Of a DNA stretch of 64,000 bases, positions 51,725-61,500 are shown one piece after another; position 1 is the stretch's first letter, and each line of letters starts with the position of its first letter. This DNA is from Georgenia daeguensis (GTDB lineage: Bacteria; Actinomycetota; Actinomycetes; Actinomycetales; Actinomycetaceae). The stretch is taken from positions 122,945-186,944 of the forward strand of contig NZ_BAABBA010000010.1 in NCBI RefSeq assembly GCF_039537705.1, written 5' to 3'. The translations under genes and the position numbers were made by a program. The notes beneath the pieces are model-generated. The model had not been told where the DNA came from, made no database searches, and saw nothing but the letters and a program-made list of their open reading frames with translations.

Positions 51725-52897
51725 TCAGACGGTCGCCGCGGCCCCCTGCTCCGCGGCGACCGCCCGCGCTCCGGCCGGCCCGCCGTCGTACCGGCGCTGC
51801 CAGGCCCCCTCGACGCTCGCCCGGACGAACCCCATCCGCTCGTTGATGGCCAGCATGTGGCCGTTCTCCCCGGCGTTCCAGGTGTGGACCCGGCGCGCCT
51901 CGGGCTGGACCGCGGCGAGCAGCTGCAGGTTCGCCGCCTTCACGAGCAGGCCGAGCCGCCGCCCGCGGTGCTCACCGTGGACGAGGGTGTTGTGCTGGAA
52001 GACCACGTCCCGGCGGGCCTGGGGCATCGCCAGCTGGGTGAACGCCACGAGCTCGCCGCCGGGCACGTGCTCGACGGCGCTGAGCGCGTAGCGGCGGCCC
52101 TTGCGCGCGAGGTCCTCGTCGGCGTCCCGGACGCGCTGCGCGTCCCAGTCCTCCTCGCGGAGGTCGAGGCCACCCAGCGGCACGTCGACGCTCATCCGCC
52201 GCTGCAGCTCGGCGAGGGCGTCCTCCCAGCGCTCGGGTGTGCGGTCGCACCACTGCACCACGCGGTAGGCGGCGCCGGCGGCCGCCTGCGCCTCCGCGCG
52301 CCAGGCGGCGACCGCGGCGGGGTCCACGGGCAGGTGCAGGGTGGACTGCCGTTCGCCCTGCTCGAGGGTGAAGCCGTGCGAGCGGGCGAAGCGGGCGGCG
52401 TCGTCGCGGGCGGGGATGCGGCCGACGCCGGTGCGCGCAACCAGGGCCTCCTCGCCGTCGGGCGCCTCGGCCGGGTGCGAGGTCCAGGTGGTCACGGCGC
52501 TCCGGCCGGCGGCGCGGATGCGCTCCTCGACGGTGCGCCACAGCGCGGTGCCGACGCCCCGGCGCCGTGCGGCCGGCCGCACGACGAGCTCCACGTCGGC
52601 GAGGTGGCGGTTGTCGGTGCGCGGGAGCGCGATGCGGGCGTAGCCGAGGACGTGGCGGACCTCCGGCCGCGAGGCGGCTCCGGCGTCGTCCCGGACGGCG
52701 ACGAGGAGCGTCTTCGTCGCGTGCCGCTGCTCGGCGAGGTCGGCGACGAGGGTGGCCGGCGGGTCGGCGAAGTCGTCGTGGCCGAGGACGGCGCGCATGG
52801 CCTCCGCGAAGATCTCGTGCCGGGCCAGGACGGCCGGCGAGGGCGACGCGTCGGCGGCCGGCGGCCTGGGCACCTCGACGATCCGGATCTCTTCCAT
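51725..52897 (-). CDS. Two-domain GNAT acetyltransferase
   Basis: The 390-residue protein has two GNAT folds, like MshD-type enzymes. The first shows LVVRPAARRRGVGTALWRTVEERI (acetyl-CoA loop R/Q-R-x-x-G). The second has VFQHNTLVHGEHRGRRLGLLVKAANLQLL with HRGRRLG as the CoA loop. I would not call it MshD itself without more evidence. It ends with WNAGENGHMLAINERMGFVRA, a common GNAT C-terminal segment. It converges with the esterase. Confidence 0.85.
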   Translation of the reverse strand: MEEIRIVEVPRPPAADASPSPAVLARHEIFAEAMRAVLGHDDFADPPATLVADLAEQRHATKTLLVAVRDDAGAASRPEVRHVLGYARIALPRTDNRHLADVELVVRPAARRRGVGTALWRTVEERIRAAGRSAVTTWTSHPAEAPDGEEALVARTGVGRIPARDDAARFARSHGFTLEQGERQSTLHLPVDPAAVAAWRAEAQAAAGAAYRVVQWCDRTPERWEDALAELQRRMSVDVPLGGLDLREEDWDAQRVRDADEDLARKGRRYALSAVEHVPGGELVAFTQLAMPQARRDVVFQHNTLVHGEHRGRRLGLLVKAANLQLLAAVQPEARRVHTWNAGENGHMLAINERMGFVRASVEGAWQRRYDGGPAGARAVAAEQGAAATV

Positions 52898-52969
52898 GCC
52901 GCGAGGATCGCACCGGCGGCGCGGGCGATCCAGACATTTCCCGCCGCCTCGGCGGCCGCCGGTGGCGGG

Positions 52970-54025
52970 TCAGGGGCCGACCGGCCGGAGCCGGACCACG
53001 AGCCCGCGGTGGTCGCTTTCGCCGCGGTCGACGAGCTGGCCGGCCGTCACCTCGTAGCGCGCCGCGTCGACGAGCACGTGGTCGATGGCCGTCCCCAGGA
53101 GGGCGGGCAGCTGGGCGGGCCAGGTGGCCAGGCCGCCGACGCCGGCCTCCACCGAGCCGTCGGTGCAGCGGCCGAGGTCCTGCATCGGGGCGTGGTCGAG
53201 GGTGGTGTTGAGGTCGCCGGCCAGGATCATCCCGTCAGGGCCGCGGCTCCCGCACAGGTCCATGACGGCGTCGATGTCGACCAGCCACTGGTCGTGGGTC
53301 TCCCGCACGGGCGGCATCGCGTGGACGCCCACCAGCACCGGCCCGACGCCGGACGCCGGCTCGGCGCGCACCGCCCCGCGCTCGGTGGCAGGGCCGGGCA
53401 CCTGGACGTACTCGCCGAGCGTGGTCGAGACCAGCATCGCGGTGGAGCCGGTGTCCCCGATGCCCTCCGGCCCGCCGGTGGCCATGAAGACCTGGAACGT
53501 CTCGTCCTCGCCCGCGAGGCGGGACGCGACGTCCTGGGCCAGCTCGGCCGAGGTCTCGCTCAGCACGAGGACGTCGGCACCGGTGTCCTCCGCCGTCGCG
53601 GTGACGTCGCCCACGCCGGTGCGGCCCTCCCGGGTGTTGTAGGCGACGACGGTGAGGGTGCCGTCGCCCGGGTCGGCAGGCCGCAGGCCACGGTCCGCGG
53701 GGAGCTCGGCGGGGTTGGACAGGCCCCGGTCCACCAGGACCCAGCCGTGCCCGCCGGCGACGACGGCGAGCACGACGCCGAGCAGAAGGGTGCGCGTCCC
53801 GCCGTGGAACCACCTGCGCCGGACCACGCCGACCACCAGCACGACGGCGGCGACGACGGCGAAGGCCACGGCGAGCAGCGCGCGGAGCGCGAAGAGCTGC
53901 GAGAACGGGTAGGCCGTGGTCAGCCCGGCCCAGTCGGGATCGACCCGGGCGAGCCACTCGGGGTTGAGCGTGAGCACCGCGGCCGCGCCCAGCACCAGGA
54001 CGAGGACCCACCCGATCACGCGCAC
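52970..54025 (-). CDS. Membrane-anchored endonuclease/exonuclease/phosphatase-family protein
   Basis: The 351-residue protein has three hydrophobic segments in its first 105 residues (MRVIGWVLVLVLGAAAVLTL, ALLAVAFAVVAAVVLVVGVV, TLLLGVVLAVVAGG). An extracellular EEP domain follows: VAYNTREG, MILAGDLNTTLDH (catalytic Asp/Asn), and ESDHRGLVVRL at the end. The family includes DNases, sphingomyelinases and lipid phosphatases. Which one this is cannot be told. Confidence 0.85.
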   Translation of the reverse strand: MRVIGWVLVLVLGAAAVLTLNPEWLARVDPDWAGLTTAYPFSQLFALRALLAVAFAVVAAVVLVVGVVRRRWFHGGTRTLLLGVVLAVVAGGHGWVLVDRGLSNPAELPADRGLRPADPGDGTLTVVAYNTREGRTGVGDVTATAEDTGADVLVLSETSAELAQDVASRLAGEDETFQVFMATGGPEGIGDTGSTAMLVSTTLGEYVQVPGPATERGAVRAEPASGVGPVLVGVHAMPPVRETHDQWLVDIDAVMDLCGSRGPDGMILAGDLNTTLDHAPMQDLGRCTDGSVEAGVGGLATWPAQLPALLGTAIDHVLVDAARYEVTAGQLVDRGESDHRGLVVRLRPVGP

Positions 54026-54088
54026 GCGGTCATTGAAGCATCGGGACGGCCCCGGTCCCGGCCGAACGGGCGCCGGCGGAGCACCCGG

Positions 54089-54613
54089 CTACCGGCGTCG
54101 CCGCGGCCGCGGGTGGAGGAGCTCGAAACGCTCGAGCACCACGGGCATGTCGGGCGCGAAGGCGCGGCCCACCCGGGCGAGGGCCGCGGTGAAGTAGGCG
54201 TCGTGGTCCCGCCGCCACGACTCGAGCGAGCCGTCACCCTCCCCCTCGGCGGCGGCGTGCTCGGCGGGCACCTGGTCGAAGGGCACGACGTCGACGGCGA
54301 CGGTGCGCACGAGCGCCCGCGGCTCGCCGGAGCCGTCGCAGACGATCGCGAGGTCACCGGGCTCGGGCAGGGACTCGCCGTCGGCCTCCCACTCCCACCG
54401 GGCGCTCGACGTCGCCGTCTTCGTCCCGGCCAGGACCTGGCCGAGGAGCTCGTCCGCCATCTCGGCGCTGTCGCCGAAGGACCACGCCGGCGGCGTCAGC
54501 GACTCCGTGGCGCCGACCCCGATGACGGAGGCGAGCCGGGTCAGCCCGGCGACCTTCCGGGCCTCGGCCCAGAACAGCTCGAGGGCGTCGTCGCTCGGCG
54601 CGGTGGTCTCCAT
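54089..54613 (-). CDS. ASCH domain protein
   Basis: The 174-residue protein shows the ASCH pattern: FWAEARKVAG near the start, LLGQVLAGTKTATSSARWEWE (the GxKxxT-like motif), LPEPGDLAIVCDGSGEPRALVRTVAVDVVPFDQV, and DHDAYFTAALARVG. ASCH domains bind RNA or nucleic acid in many contexts and some are nucleases. Function here is unknown. Confidence 0.88.
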   Translation of the reverse strand: METTAPSDDALELFWAEARKVAGLTRLASVIGVGATESLTPPAWSFGDSAEMADELLGQVLAGTKTATSSARWEWEADGESLPEPGDLAIVCDGSGEPRALVRTVAVDVVPFDQVPAEHAAAEGEGDGSLESWRRDHDAYFTAALARVGRAFAPDMPVVLERFELLHPRPRRRR

Positions 54614-54723
54614 GGCTGCAGTGTCCCAGCCGCTGCGCCCGCTCGGGAGCGCTCGGGCGGGCTCGTCCTGGCCCTGCGCCCCGGTCCCGGGCGCTCGGTC
54701 CCCTCGGTCGGGGGACGCCGGGG

Positions 54724-55398
54724 TCAGCCCGCGTACCGCGCCTCGAGGAAGGCCCGGACGTCCCGGAGGGTGTCCATGGAGATCCCATGCCCGAGCCCGG
54801 GGTAGACGTGGGTGGTGACGTCCGTGTGGGCGGGCAGCCACTCGTCGGAGCGGGCGACGAGGAAGGGCGCGATGACCGGGTCGGCCGCGCCCCGGGCGTA
54901 GAGCACGGGCGGGCGGCGCGCGGCGAGGACCTCGTCGCCGGGGAGGTCGCCGGGGGCGACGAAGCCGGAGAGGATCACCACGTGGTCCGCCGCGTCGGGG
55001 TCCTGCCGGAGCACCTGGAGGGCGACGGCGCCGCCCTGGGAGAACCCGAGGAGCCCGACGGCACCCGGCGCCTCCTCCAGCCCGGCCAGCCACTCGCGCA
55101 CGGCCGCCGCGGCGGCGTTCGTGCCCTCCTCGCGCAGACGGTCGGTCGTCGGCGTCCGGCGGTGACCGAGCTCCCCGGCGAGCTCGCCGTCGAGGGGGAA
55201 CCACTCGTACCCGGAACGGTTGGAGCCCGGGCCGCGGAGGGAGGCGACGACGGCGTCGTCCGGCAGGTGCGGCACGAGGCCGAACAGGTCGCGCTCGTCC
55301 GAGCCGTAGCCGTGGAGGAGGACGAGGAGCGGGCGGCCGGCCCGGCTCCCGGCCGGGGCGGACCACCGCACGGCGTCGTGGTCGATCGTGAGGCTCAT
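54724..55398 (-). CDS. Phospholipase/carboxylesterase-type hydrolase
   Basis: The 224-residue protein has LLVLLHGYGSDERDL and the nucleophile motif GFSQGGAVALQVL, with catalytic Asp and His in GAADPVIAPF and PGLGHGISM. This is the short esterase/lysophospholipase branch (YpfH/Est-like). ATG 55398 was used; upstream codons are not conserved. Substrate may be a short-chain ester or lysophospholipid. Confidence 0.88.
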   Translation of the reverse strand: MSLTIDHDAVRWSAPAGSRAGRPLLVLLHGYGSDERDLFGLVPHLPDDAVVASLRGPGSNRSGYEWFPLDGELAGELGHRRTPTTDRLREEGTNAAAAAVREWLAGLEEAPGAVGLLGFSQGGAVALQVLRQDPDAADHVVILSGFVAPGDLPGDEVLAARRPPVLYARGAADPVIAPFLVARSDEWLPAHTDVTTHVYPGLGHGISMDTLRDVRAFLEARYAG

Positions 55399-55548
55399 GC
55401 GCGGGGATCTCCTGGGTTCGGGACGGCTCGGCACGGTCGTTGCCGGGCAGGTCAACCATGACCGACCGCGCCGCTATTCCGTCACGGGCCCCTGTCCCGC
55501 CGCAGGGACCGCCTGCGTGGCTGCGCGCACCCCTGTCCGCGTGAACGC

Positions 55549-56754
55549 CTACAGCTCCCGCTCGCGGCGGGCAACGGCGAGCAGCGTCGCCCCGGCGAGC
55601 GCGAACGCGACGACCATCACCCCGCCCATGGCGAGGACCGAACCGCCCAGCACGCCCGACAGCGGCGCGCCGAGGGCGGCCATCCCGAACTGGGAGGCGC
55701 CGATGAGGGCGGCCGCGCTCCCGGCGTCGTGCGTCTGCCGGGCGAGGGCGATGCCCGGGATGGCGGGGATCAGCATGCCGATCGCGCCGATCGTCGGCAG
55801 GAGCACCACGAGCAGCGCCCACAGCCGCCCGGGCCCGGTCCCGACCGTCAGGGCGACGACGGCGATGCCCACCGCCCCGCCCAGGGCCACGGCGAGTGCG
55901 ACGCCGGCGATGCGGGTCCCGCGGGCCCGGCCGAGCAGGAAGCCGGTGACCTGCGTGCCGAGGGTGACGGTCACCGCGCAGACCCCGAACAGCACCCCGT
56001 ACTGCTGGGCGCTGAGGCCGTAGGTCTCCTGAAAGACGAACGCGGAGGCGGTGACGTAGGTGAACTGGCCCGCCATCGCCAGGCCGGCGACCAGGACGAG
56101 CCCGAGGAAGGTGCGGTCGCCGAGCAGCGTCCGGTAGCTCCGGGCGGCCGAGCGGGTGCCGCCGCGGCGCCGCAGCTCCGGCGGCAGGGACTCCGGCAGG
56201 ACGAGCGCCACGAGCACGACGAGCACCGCCGCGAGCGCGGCCAGCACCACGAACAGCAGCCGCCAGGACCCGACCAGCAGCAGCTGGGAGCCGAGCGCCG
56301 GGGCGAGCACGGGCGCGACGCCGACGACCAGCATGAGCCGGGAGATCGTGCGGCCGACGGCGATCCCCTCGGAGGTGTCGCGCACGACGGCGAGCGCGAT
56401 CACCATCCCGGCCGAGCCGAGCAGGCCCTGGAGGAGCCGCAGCGCCAGGAGGAGGGTCACGTCACCGGAGGCGGCGATGCCGAGGGAGACGACGGCGTAG
56501 CCGCCGTAGGCGACCATGAGCGGCGCGCGCCGCCCGGCGGCGTCGGAGACGGAGCCGAGCACGAGCTGGCCGATGGCGATGCCGACGAGCGCCGCCGTCA
56601 TCGTCAGCTGCACCTCCCCCTGCCCGACCCCGAACTCGCGCGAGATCACGGGGAACGCGGGCAGGTACAGGTTGATCGTCAGCGGGCCGAGGGCGGTGAG
56701 AGCACCGAGCAGCACGACCAGCGGTCCGCTGGTGCGCCGCGCCTCGCCGGTCAT
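55549..56754 (-). CDS. Bcr/CflA-type MFS drug exporter
   Basis: The 401-residue protein has twelve helices with Bcr/CflA features: LTALGPLTINLYLPAFPVISREFGVGQGEVQLTMTAALVGIAIGQLVLGSVSDAAGRRAPLM in the first helices (motif A GSVSDAAGRR). Such proteins export bicyclomycin-like drugs or sulfonamides. The start may be here or ten codons upstream. A 20-bp inverted repeat lies between it and the 84-residue gene upstream. Confidence 0.88.
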   Translation of the reverse strand: MTGEARRTSGPLVVLLGALTALGPLTINLYLPAFPVISREFGVGQGEVQLTMTAALVGIAIGQLVLGSVSDAAGRRAPLMVAYGGYAVVSLGIAASGDVTLLLALRLLQGLLGSAGMVIALAVVRDTSEGIAVGRTISRLMLVVGVAPVLAPALGSQLLLVGSWRLLFVVLAALAAVLVVLVALVLPESLPPELRRRGGTRSAARSYRTLLGDRTFLGLVLVAGLAMAGQFTYVTASAFVFQETYGLSAQQYGVLFGVCAVTVTLGTQVTGFLLGRARGTRIAGVALAVALGGAVGIAVVALTVGTGPGRLWALLVVLLPTIGAIGMLIPAIPGIALARQTHDAGSAAALIGASQFGMAALGAPLSGVLGGSVLAMGGVMVVAFALAGATLLAVARREREL

Positions 56755-56862
56755 CGCTGCAGAGTACGGCGCGGTCAGGTTCATCGACGGTGCCCGTCTC
56801 GGGGTTGCCGGTCCGGGGCCGCACGGTGGTGGGTCCGCCGCTCTGCCGGCGGGCGCGCATGA

Positions 56863-56920
56863 ACGAGGTCGAGGTTCTGGTCGGCGCGAGCGCCTGTGGT
56901 GACCAGAACCTCGACCTCGT
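56863..56920. terminator. Very strong 20-bp perfect inverted repeat
   Basis: ACGAGGTCGAGGTTCTGGTC (56863-56882) is exactly repeated in inverse at 56901-56920. The 18-base spacer holds a further short stem, GGCGC/GCGCC. It follows the stop of the 84-residue gene on the minus strand and precedes the MFS gene, so it is probably its terminator, although such a long stem is unusual. Confidence 0.6.
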
Positions 56921-56955
56921 CCGCCCGGCTCGGGGCCGGGCGCGCGGCGGTGGTC

Positions 56956-57210
56956 TCAGCGATCGAGCACACCGAGGGACGCCTGCCCGGCGGACGCGCG
57001 GGCGGATGCCGAGGCGACCCGGGCCCGGGCGGTCTCGAGACCCGCGGACCGCGCGCGCAGGTGCGCGGCCAGGCGGGCGAACAGGCTCGGCCGGCGGACC
57101 ACGCGGTCCGGCTGCTCGCGCAGCAGCCGCGCGAGCTCTGCGTTGGCGAGGGCCTCGTCCAGACGGATGCGGCCGATCACTTCGTGCGGGTGCCCGACGT
57201 AGGGCTCCAT
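56956..57210 (-). CDS. Short hypothetical protein
   Basis: The 84-residue product MEPYVGHPHEVIGRIRLDEALANAELARLLREQPDRVV... is helical and rich in Arg/Ala, with no membrane segment or known motif. The N-terminal half reads as real protein. A strong ribosome site is present (GGAGAAGGACG ahead of the ATG at 57210), which is why I keep it. Function unknown. It is divergent from the GlxA-type regulator. Confidence 0.6.
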   Translation of the reverse strand: MEPYVGHPHEVIGRIRLDEALANAELARLLREQPDRVVRRPSLFARLAAHLRARSAGLETARARVASASARASAGQASLGVLDR

Positions 57211-57328
57211 CGTCCTTCTCCTTGTTCCCAACTGGTCGACGTCGCCAGTTGACGCCGTCGTCTCTCTGATGTCGCCTCTTTTTCTGAGGCGGCGCTCCGC
57301 GGTCGAACTCGGACCGGCGCGACGCCCA

Positions 57329-57401
57329 TGGCAGAAATCCTGCGCCCGGCCATCTCCTGCCACCAGTGGCAGGAATGCCGGTTCCCATCGATTTTCTGCC
57401 A
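57329..57401. promoter_or_regulatory. Nested inverted repeats upstream of the GlxA-type regulator
   Basis: Inner palindrome TCCTGCCAC-CA-GTGGCAGGA is at 57355-57374. It is flanked by an outer pair, TGGCAGAAA (57329-57337) and TTTCTGCCA (57393-57401). All four arms share TGGCAG. They lie just upstream of the ATG at 57415 and are the likely autoregulatory site. Confidence 0.65.
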
Positions 57402-57414
57402 ACGTTGTGGGAGG

Positions 57415-58473
57415 ATGGATCACGTGATCAGCGACGTGGTGGTGATCGTCTACGACGGCGTGTCTCCGTTCGAGCTGGGCGTCGTCTGCGAGGCCTGGGG
57501 CGTCGACCGCACCGACATGGGCCTGCCCACGTTCGACCTCGCCGTCGTCACGCCCGAGCCCGGACCGGTGCGCACCTCCATGGGCTTCGAGCTGCAGGTG
57601 CACCACGGCCTGGACCGGGTGCGGTCTGCCGACCTCGTCGTCGTCCCGGCCGTGCCGCGCAACGCCCCGGTGCCGCCCGAGGTGCTGGACGCCCTGCGCG
57701 AGTCCCACGAGCGCGGCGCCCGCGTGATGTCCGTGTGCTCGGGCGCGTTCGTGCTCGGCGAGGCGGGCCTCCTCGACGGGCGACGGTGCACGGCGCACTG
57801 GATGCAGACCGACGAGCTCGCGGCCCGCTTCCCCCGCGCCGAGGTGGTGCCCGAGGTCCTCTACGTCGAGGACGAGCGGGTCCTCACCAGCGCGGGCACC
57901 GCCGCCGGCATCGACGCGAGCCTGTACCTGTGGCGCGAGGAGTTCGGCGCCGCCGCGGCCAGCCTGGTGGCCCGCCGCATGGTGGTCCCGCCGCAGCGCG
58001 AGGGTGGGCAGGCCCAGTTCATCGACAACCCCGTCCCCCAGTGCGACGGCGAGACCCTCGGGCCGGTCCTGACGTGGATCGTCGAGCACCTCCAGGAGGA
58101 GCTGCCGGTCGAGGAGCTGGCCGCGCGCTCCGCGATGTCCCCGCGCACCTTCGCCCGCCGCTTCCGCGCCGAGACGGGGACGACGCCCCACGCCTGGATC
58201 ACCGCCCAGCGCGTGCACCGAGCGGAGCAGCTGCTCGAGCAGACCGACCGGTCGGTGGACCAGATCGCCGCGGACGTCGGGTTCCTCAACGCCGCCACGC
58301 TGCGCCACCACCTCCGGCGCGTGCGCGGCCTGAGCCCGCAGCAGTACCGTCGCCGCTTCCGGACCGCGCCCCGGCGCGAGACGGTCCAGGCCCCCGAGCT
58401 CGAGGCCGTCCAGACCGCCCGGCGCAAGACGGTCGAGGCGCCCGAGCCCGAGACGGTCCAGGCCGGCGCCTGA
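57415..58473 (+). CDS. GlxA/FtrA-type AraC-family regulator
   Basis: The 352-residue protein has an N-terminal DJ-1/PfpI-like domain (VVVIVYDGVSPFELGVVCEAWG, then MSVCSGAFVLGEAGLLDGRR, where the Cys-Ser motif is typical). A C-terminal AraC helix-turn-helix pair follows (PVEELAARSAMSPRTFARRFRAETGTTPHAWI and VDQIAADVGFLNAATLRHHLRRVRGLSPQQYRRRF). The last 35 residues are tandem repeats of an ETVQAPELE-type segment. The ligand may be a metabolite such as betaine or a nitrogen compound in relatives. ATG 57415 sits behind GAGG. Confidence 0.9.
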   Translation: MDHVISDVVVIVYDGVSPFELGVVCEAWGVDRTDMGLPTFDLAVVTPEPGPVRTSMGFELQVHHGLDRVRSADLVVVPAVPRNAPVPPEVLDALRESHERGARVMSVCSGAFVLGEAGLLDGRRCTAHWMQTDELAARFPRAEVVPEVLYVEDERVLTSAGTAAGIDASLYLWREEFGAAAASLVARRMVVPPQREGGQAQFIDNPVPQCDGETLGPVLTWIVEHLQEELPVEELAARSAMSPRTFARRFRAETGTTPHAWITAQRVHRAEQLLEQTDRSVDQIAADVGFLNAATLRHHLRRVRGLSPQQYRRRFRTAPRRETVQAPELEAVQTARRKTVEAPEPETVQAGA

Positions 58474-58551
58474 CTGTCCGATCGGTGCACGCCGGGTCTC
58501 ACGAAGTCGCTGGCGAGAACCGCCGGTGCGCATCGGTGACAATGGGGGATC

Positions 58552-61500
58552 GTGAGCACGGACCGGGACGACGCGACGACGACGCAGGCTGCGCCGTCGG
58601 GACAGCCGACCGGTGACGCGCGAGCGGAGCCGGGGACCCGCACGGGCGGTGACGGCCCCAGCCGGCGTGGTGCGGACGGTGGCGGAGCGCGGCCGGCCGG
58701 CGATCGGCGGCGCCGGGGCGGCCGCCGCGGTGGGGGCCCACGGCGTCCGGAGGGTGAGCCCGAGCGCCGCCCGGGTGAGGCGCCCACCGACGAGGGCGGC
58801 GGCGACGAGCGCCGCCAGGGCCAGCGGCCCACCGGCGAGCGTGGAGACGGCGAGCGGCGCCAGGGCCAACGGCCCACCGGCGAGCGTGGAGACGGCGAGC
58901 GCCGCGACGGCGAGCGGCGCGGCCGAGGCGGGTTCCGGCCGTTCACCGCGGCCCAGCTCGAGGCCCGCCGCGCCGCGCTCCCCCGCATCACCTACCCCGA
59001 GCAGCTGCCCGTCTCGGCGCGCCGCGAGGAGATCGCCGCCGCCATCCGCGACCACCAGGTGGTGATCGTCGCCGGCGAGACCGGGTCGGGCAAGACCACG
59101 CAGATCCCGAAGATCTGCCTGGAGCTCGGCCGCGGGATCACCGGCCTGATCGGGCACACCCAGCCGCGCCGGATCGCGGCGCGCACGGTCGCCGAGCGCA
59201 TCGCCGAGGAGCTCGGCGTGGAGATGGGCGGCGCGGTCGGGTACCAGGTGCGCTTCACCGACGAGGTCTCCGGAACCACGCTGGTCAAGCTGATGACCGA
59301 CGGCATCCTGCTCGCCGAGGTCCAGCGCGACCCGCTGCTGCGCCGGTACGACACGATCATCGTGGACGAGGCCCACGAGCGGAGCCTGAACATCGATTTC
59401 CTGCTGGGCTACCTCGCCCAGCTGCTCCCGAGGCGTCCGGACCTCAAGCTCATCATCACCTCCGCCACGATCGACTCCGAACGCTTCGCCGCCCACTTCG
59501 GCGAGCGGGAGGGCGGGCGCCCCGACGGCGGGCCGGTCCGGCCGGCGCCGGTGGTCGAGGTGTCCGGGCGCACCTACCCCGTCGAGCTGCGGTACCGGCC
59601 CCTCGTCCCCGACGCCGACGAGGACTCCACCGACAACGGAGGGGCCGAGAATGCCCTAAGTGCCCGTACGGCCCCGAGAACGGGCAGTAAGGGCATGGTC
59701 GGCGGCGGCAGCGGCGCCCGCGAGGAGCCGATCGACCAGGTCACCGGCATCACGATGGCGGCCGACGAGCTGATGGCCGAGGGGCCCGGCGACATCCTCG
59801 TGTTCCTCTCCGGCGAGCGCGAGATCCGCGACACCCACGTCGCGCTCGCCGAGCACCTCGGCCCGCGCTACCTCGCGCCGGGCACCGCCAAGGGGTCCGG
59901 GCACGCGCCCGACGCCGTCGAGGTCGTGCCGCTGTACGCGCGGCTGTCCTCGGCGGAGCAGCACCGCGTCTTCGAGCACCACACGACGCGCCGCATCGTG
60001 CTCGCCACGAACGTCGCCGAGACCTCGCTGACGGTGCCCGGCATCCGGTACGTCATCGACCCGGGCACCGCCCGGATCTCGCGCTACTCCAACCGCACCA
60101 AGGTCCAGCGCCTGCCGATCGAGCCGATCTCCCAGGCCAGCGCCAACCAGCGCTCGGGCCGCTGCGGGCGTGTGGCGGACGGTATCGCGATCCGGCTGTA
60201 CTCCGAGTCCGACTTCGCCTCGCGGCCCGAGTTCACCGAGCCGGAGATCCTCCGCACCTCCCTGGCCTCCGTCATCCTCCAGATGGCGGCCCTGAACCTG
60301 GGCGACATCGCGCGGTTCCCGTTCGTCGACCCGCCGGACACCCGGGCCGTGCGCGACGGCGTGCAGCTCCTCCACGAGATCGGTGCCCTCGACCCCGAGG
60401 CGAGCGACCCGCGCAGGCGGCTCACCGCCGTCGGGCGCCAGCTCGCCCAGCTGCCCATCGACCCGCGGCTCGGTCGGATGCTGCTCGAGGCCCAGCGCAA
60501 CGGCTGCGCCGCCGAGGTCATGGTCATCGTCGCGGCGCTGAGCGTGCAAGACGTGCGCGAGCGGCCGGCCGAGCACCAGCAGGCCGCCGACGAGAAGCAC
60601 CGCCGCTTCACCGACCCGACGTCGGACTTCCTCGCCTACCTCAACCTCTGGCGCTACCTGCGCACGCAGCAGCGCGACCTCTCCGGCTCGGCGTTCCGCC
60701 GCCTGTGCCGCGCGGAGTTCCTCAACTACCTGCGCGTGCGCGAGTGGCAGGACGTCGTCGCCCAGCTGCGCCAGCTGGCGAAGCCGCTCGGGCTGACCAT
60801 GAAGCCGATCGCCCTGCCGCACGAGGGCGACATCGCGGCGACGGCGGAGAAGACGCCGGACGGCCGGCCGGACACCGCACGGGCGGTGGTGGCCGTCGGG
60901 CGGTCCGCGGACGCGGTGAGCGCCGACGCCCTGCACCAGTCGCTGCTGGTGGGGCTGCTGTCCAACCTCGGCTCCTACGACGAGCGGCGCCGCGAGTACG
61001 CCGGCGCGCGCGGCACCCGGTTCATCGTCTGGCCCGGCTCCGGCCTGGCGAAGAAGACGCCCGCCTGGGTGATGGCCGCCGAGCTGGTGGAGACCTCGCG
61101 GCTGTTCGCGCGCACCGTGGCGCGGATCCAGCCCGAGTGGGTCGAGCCGCTCGCGGCGCACCTGGTCAAGCGCTCCTACTCCGAGCCGTACTGGTCGACC
61201 AAGCAGGGCGCGGCCATGGTCAAGGAGAAGGTGCTGCTCTACGGCATGACCCTGGTGGCCGACCGCAACGTGCTCCTCGGCCGGCTCGGCGACCTCCCCC
61301 TCGGCGAGGTCACCGCCCGCGAGCTCGCCCGCGAGATGTTCATCCGGCACGCCCTCGTGGGCGGCGAGTGGCGCACCCACCACGAGTTCTACGCCCGCAA
61401 CCGTGAGCTCCTGGCCGAGGCCGGGGAGTACGAGAACCGGGCGCGCCGCCGCGGGCTCGTGCTCGACGAGGACGGGCTGTTCGACTTCTACGACGAGCGG

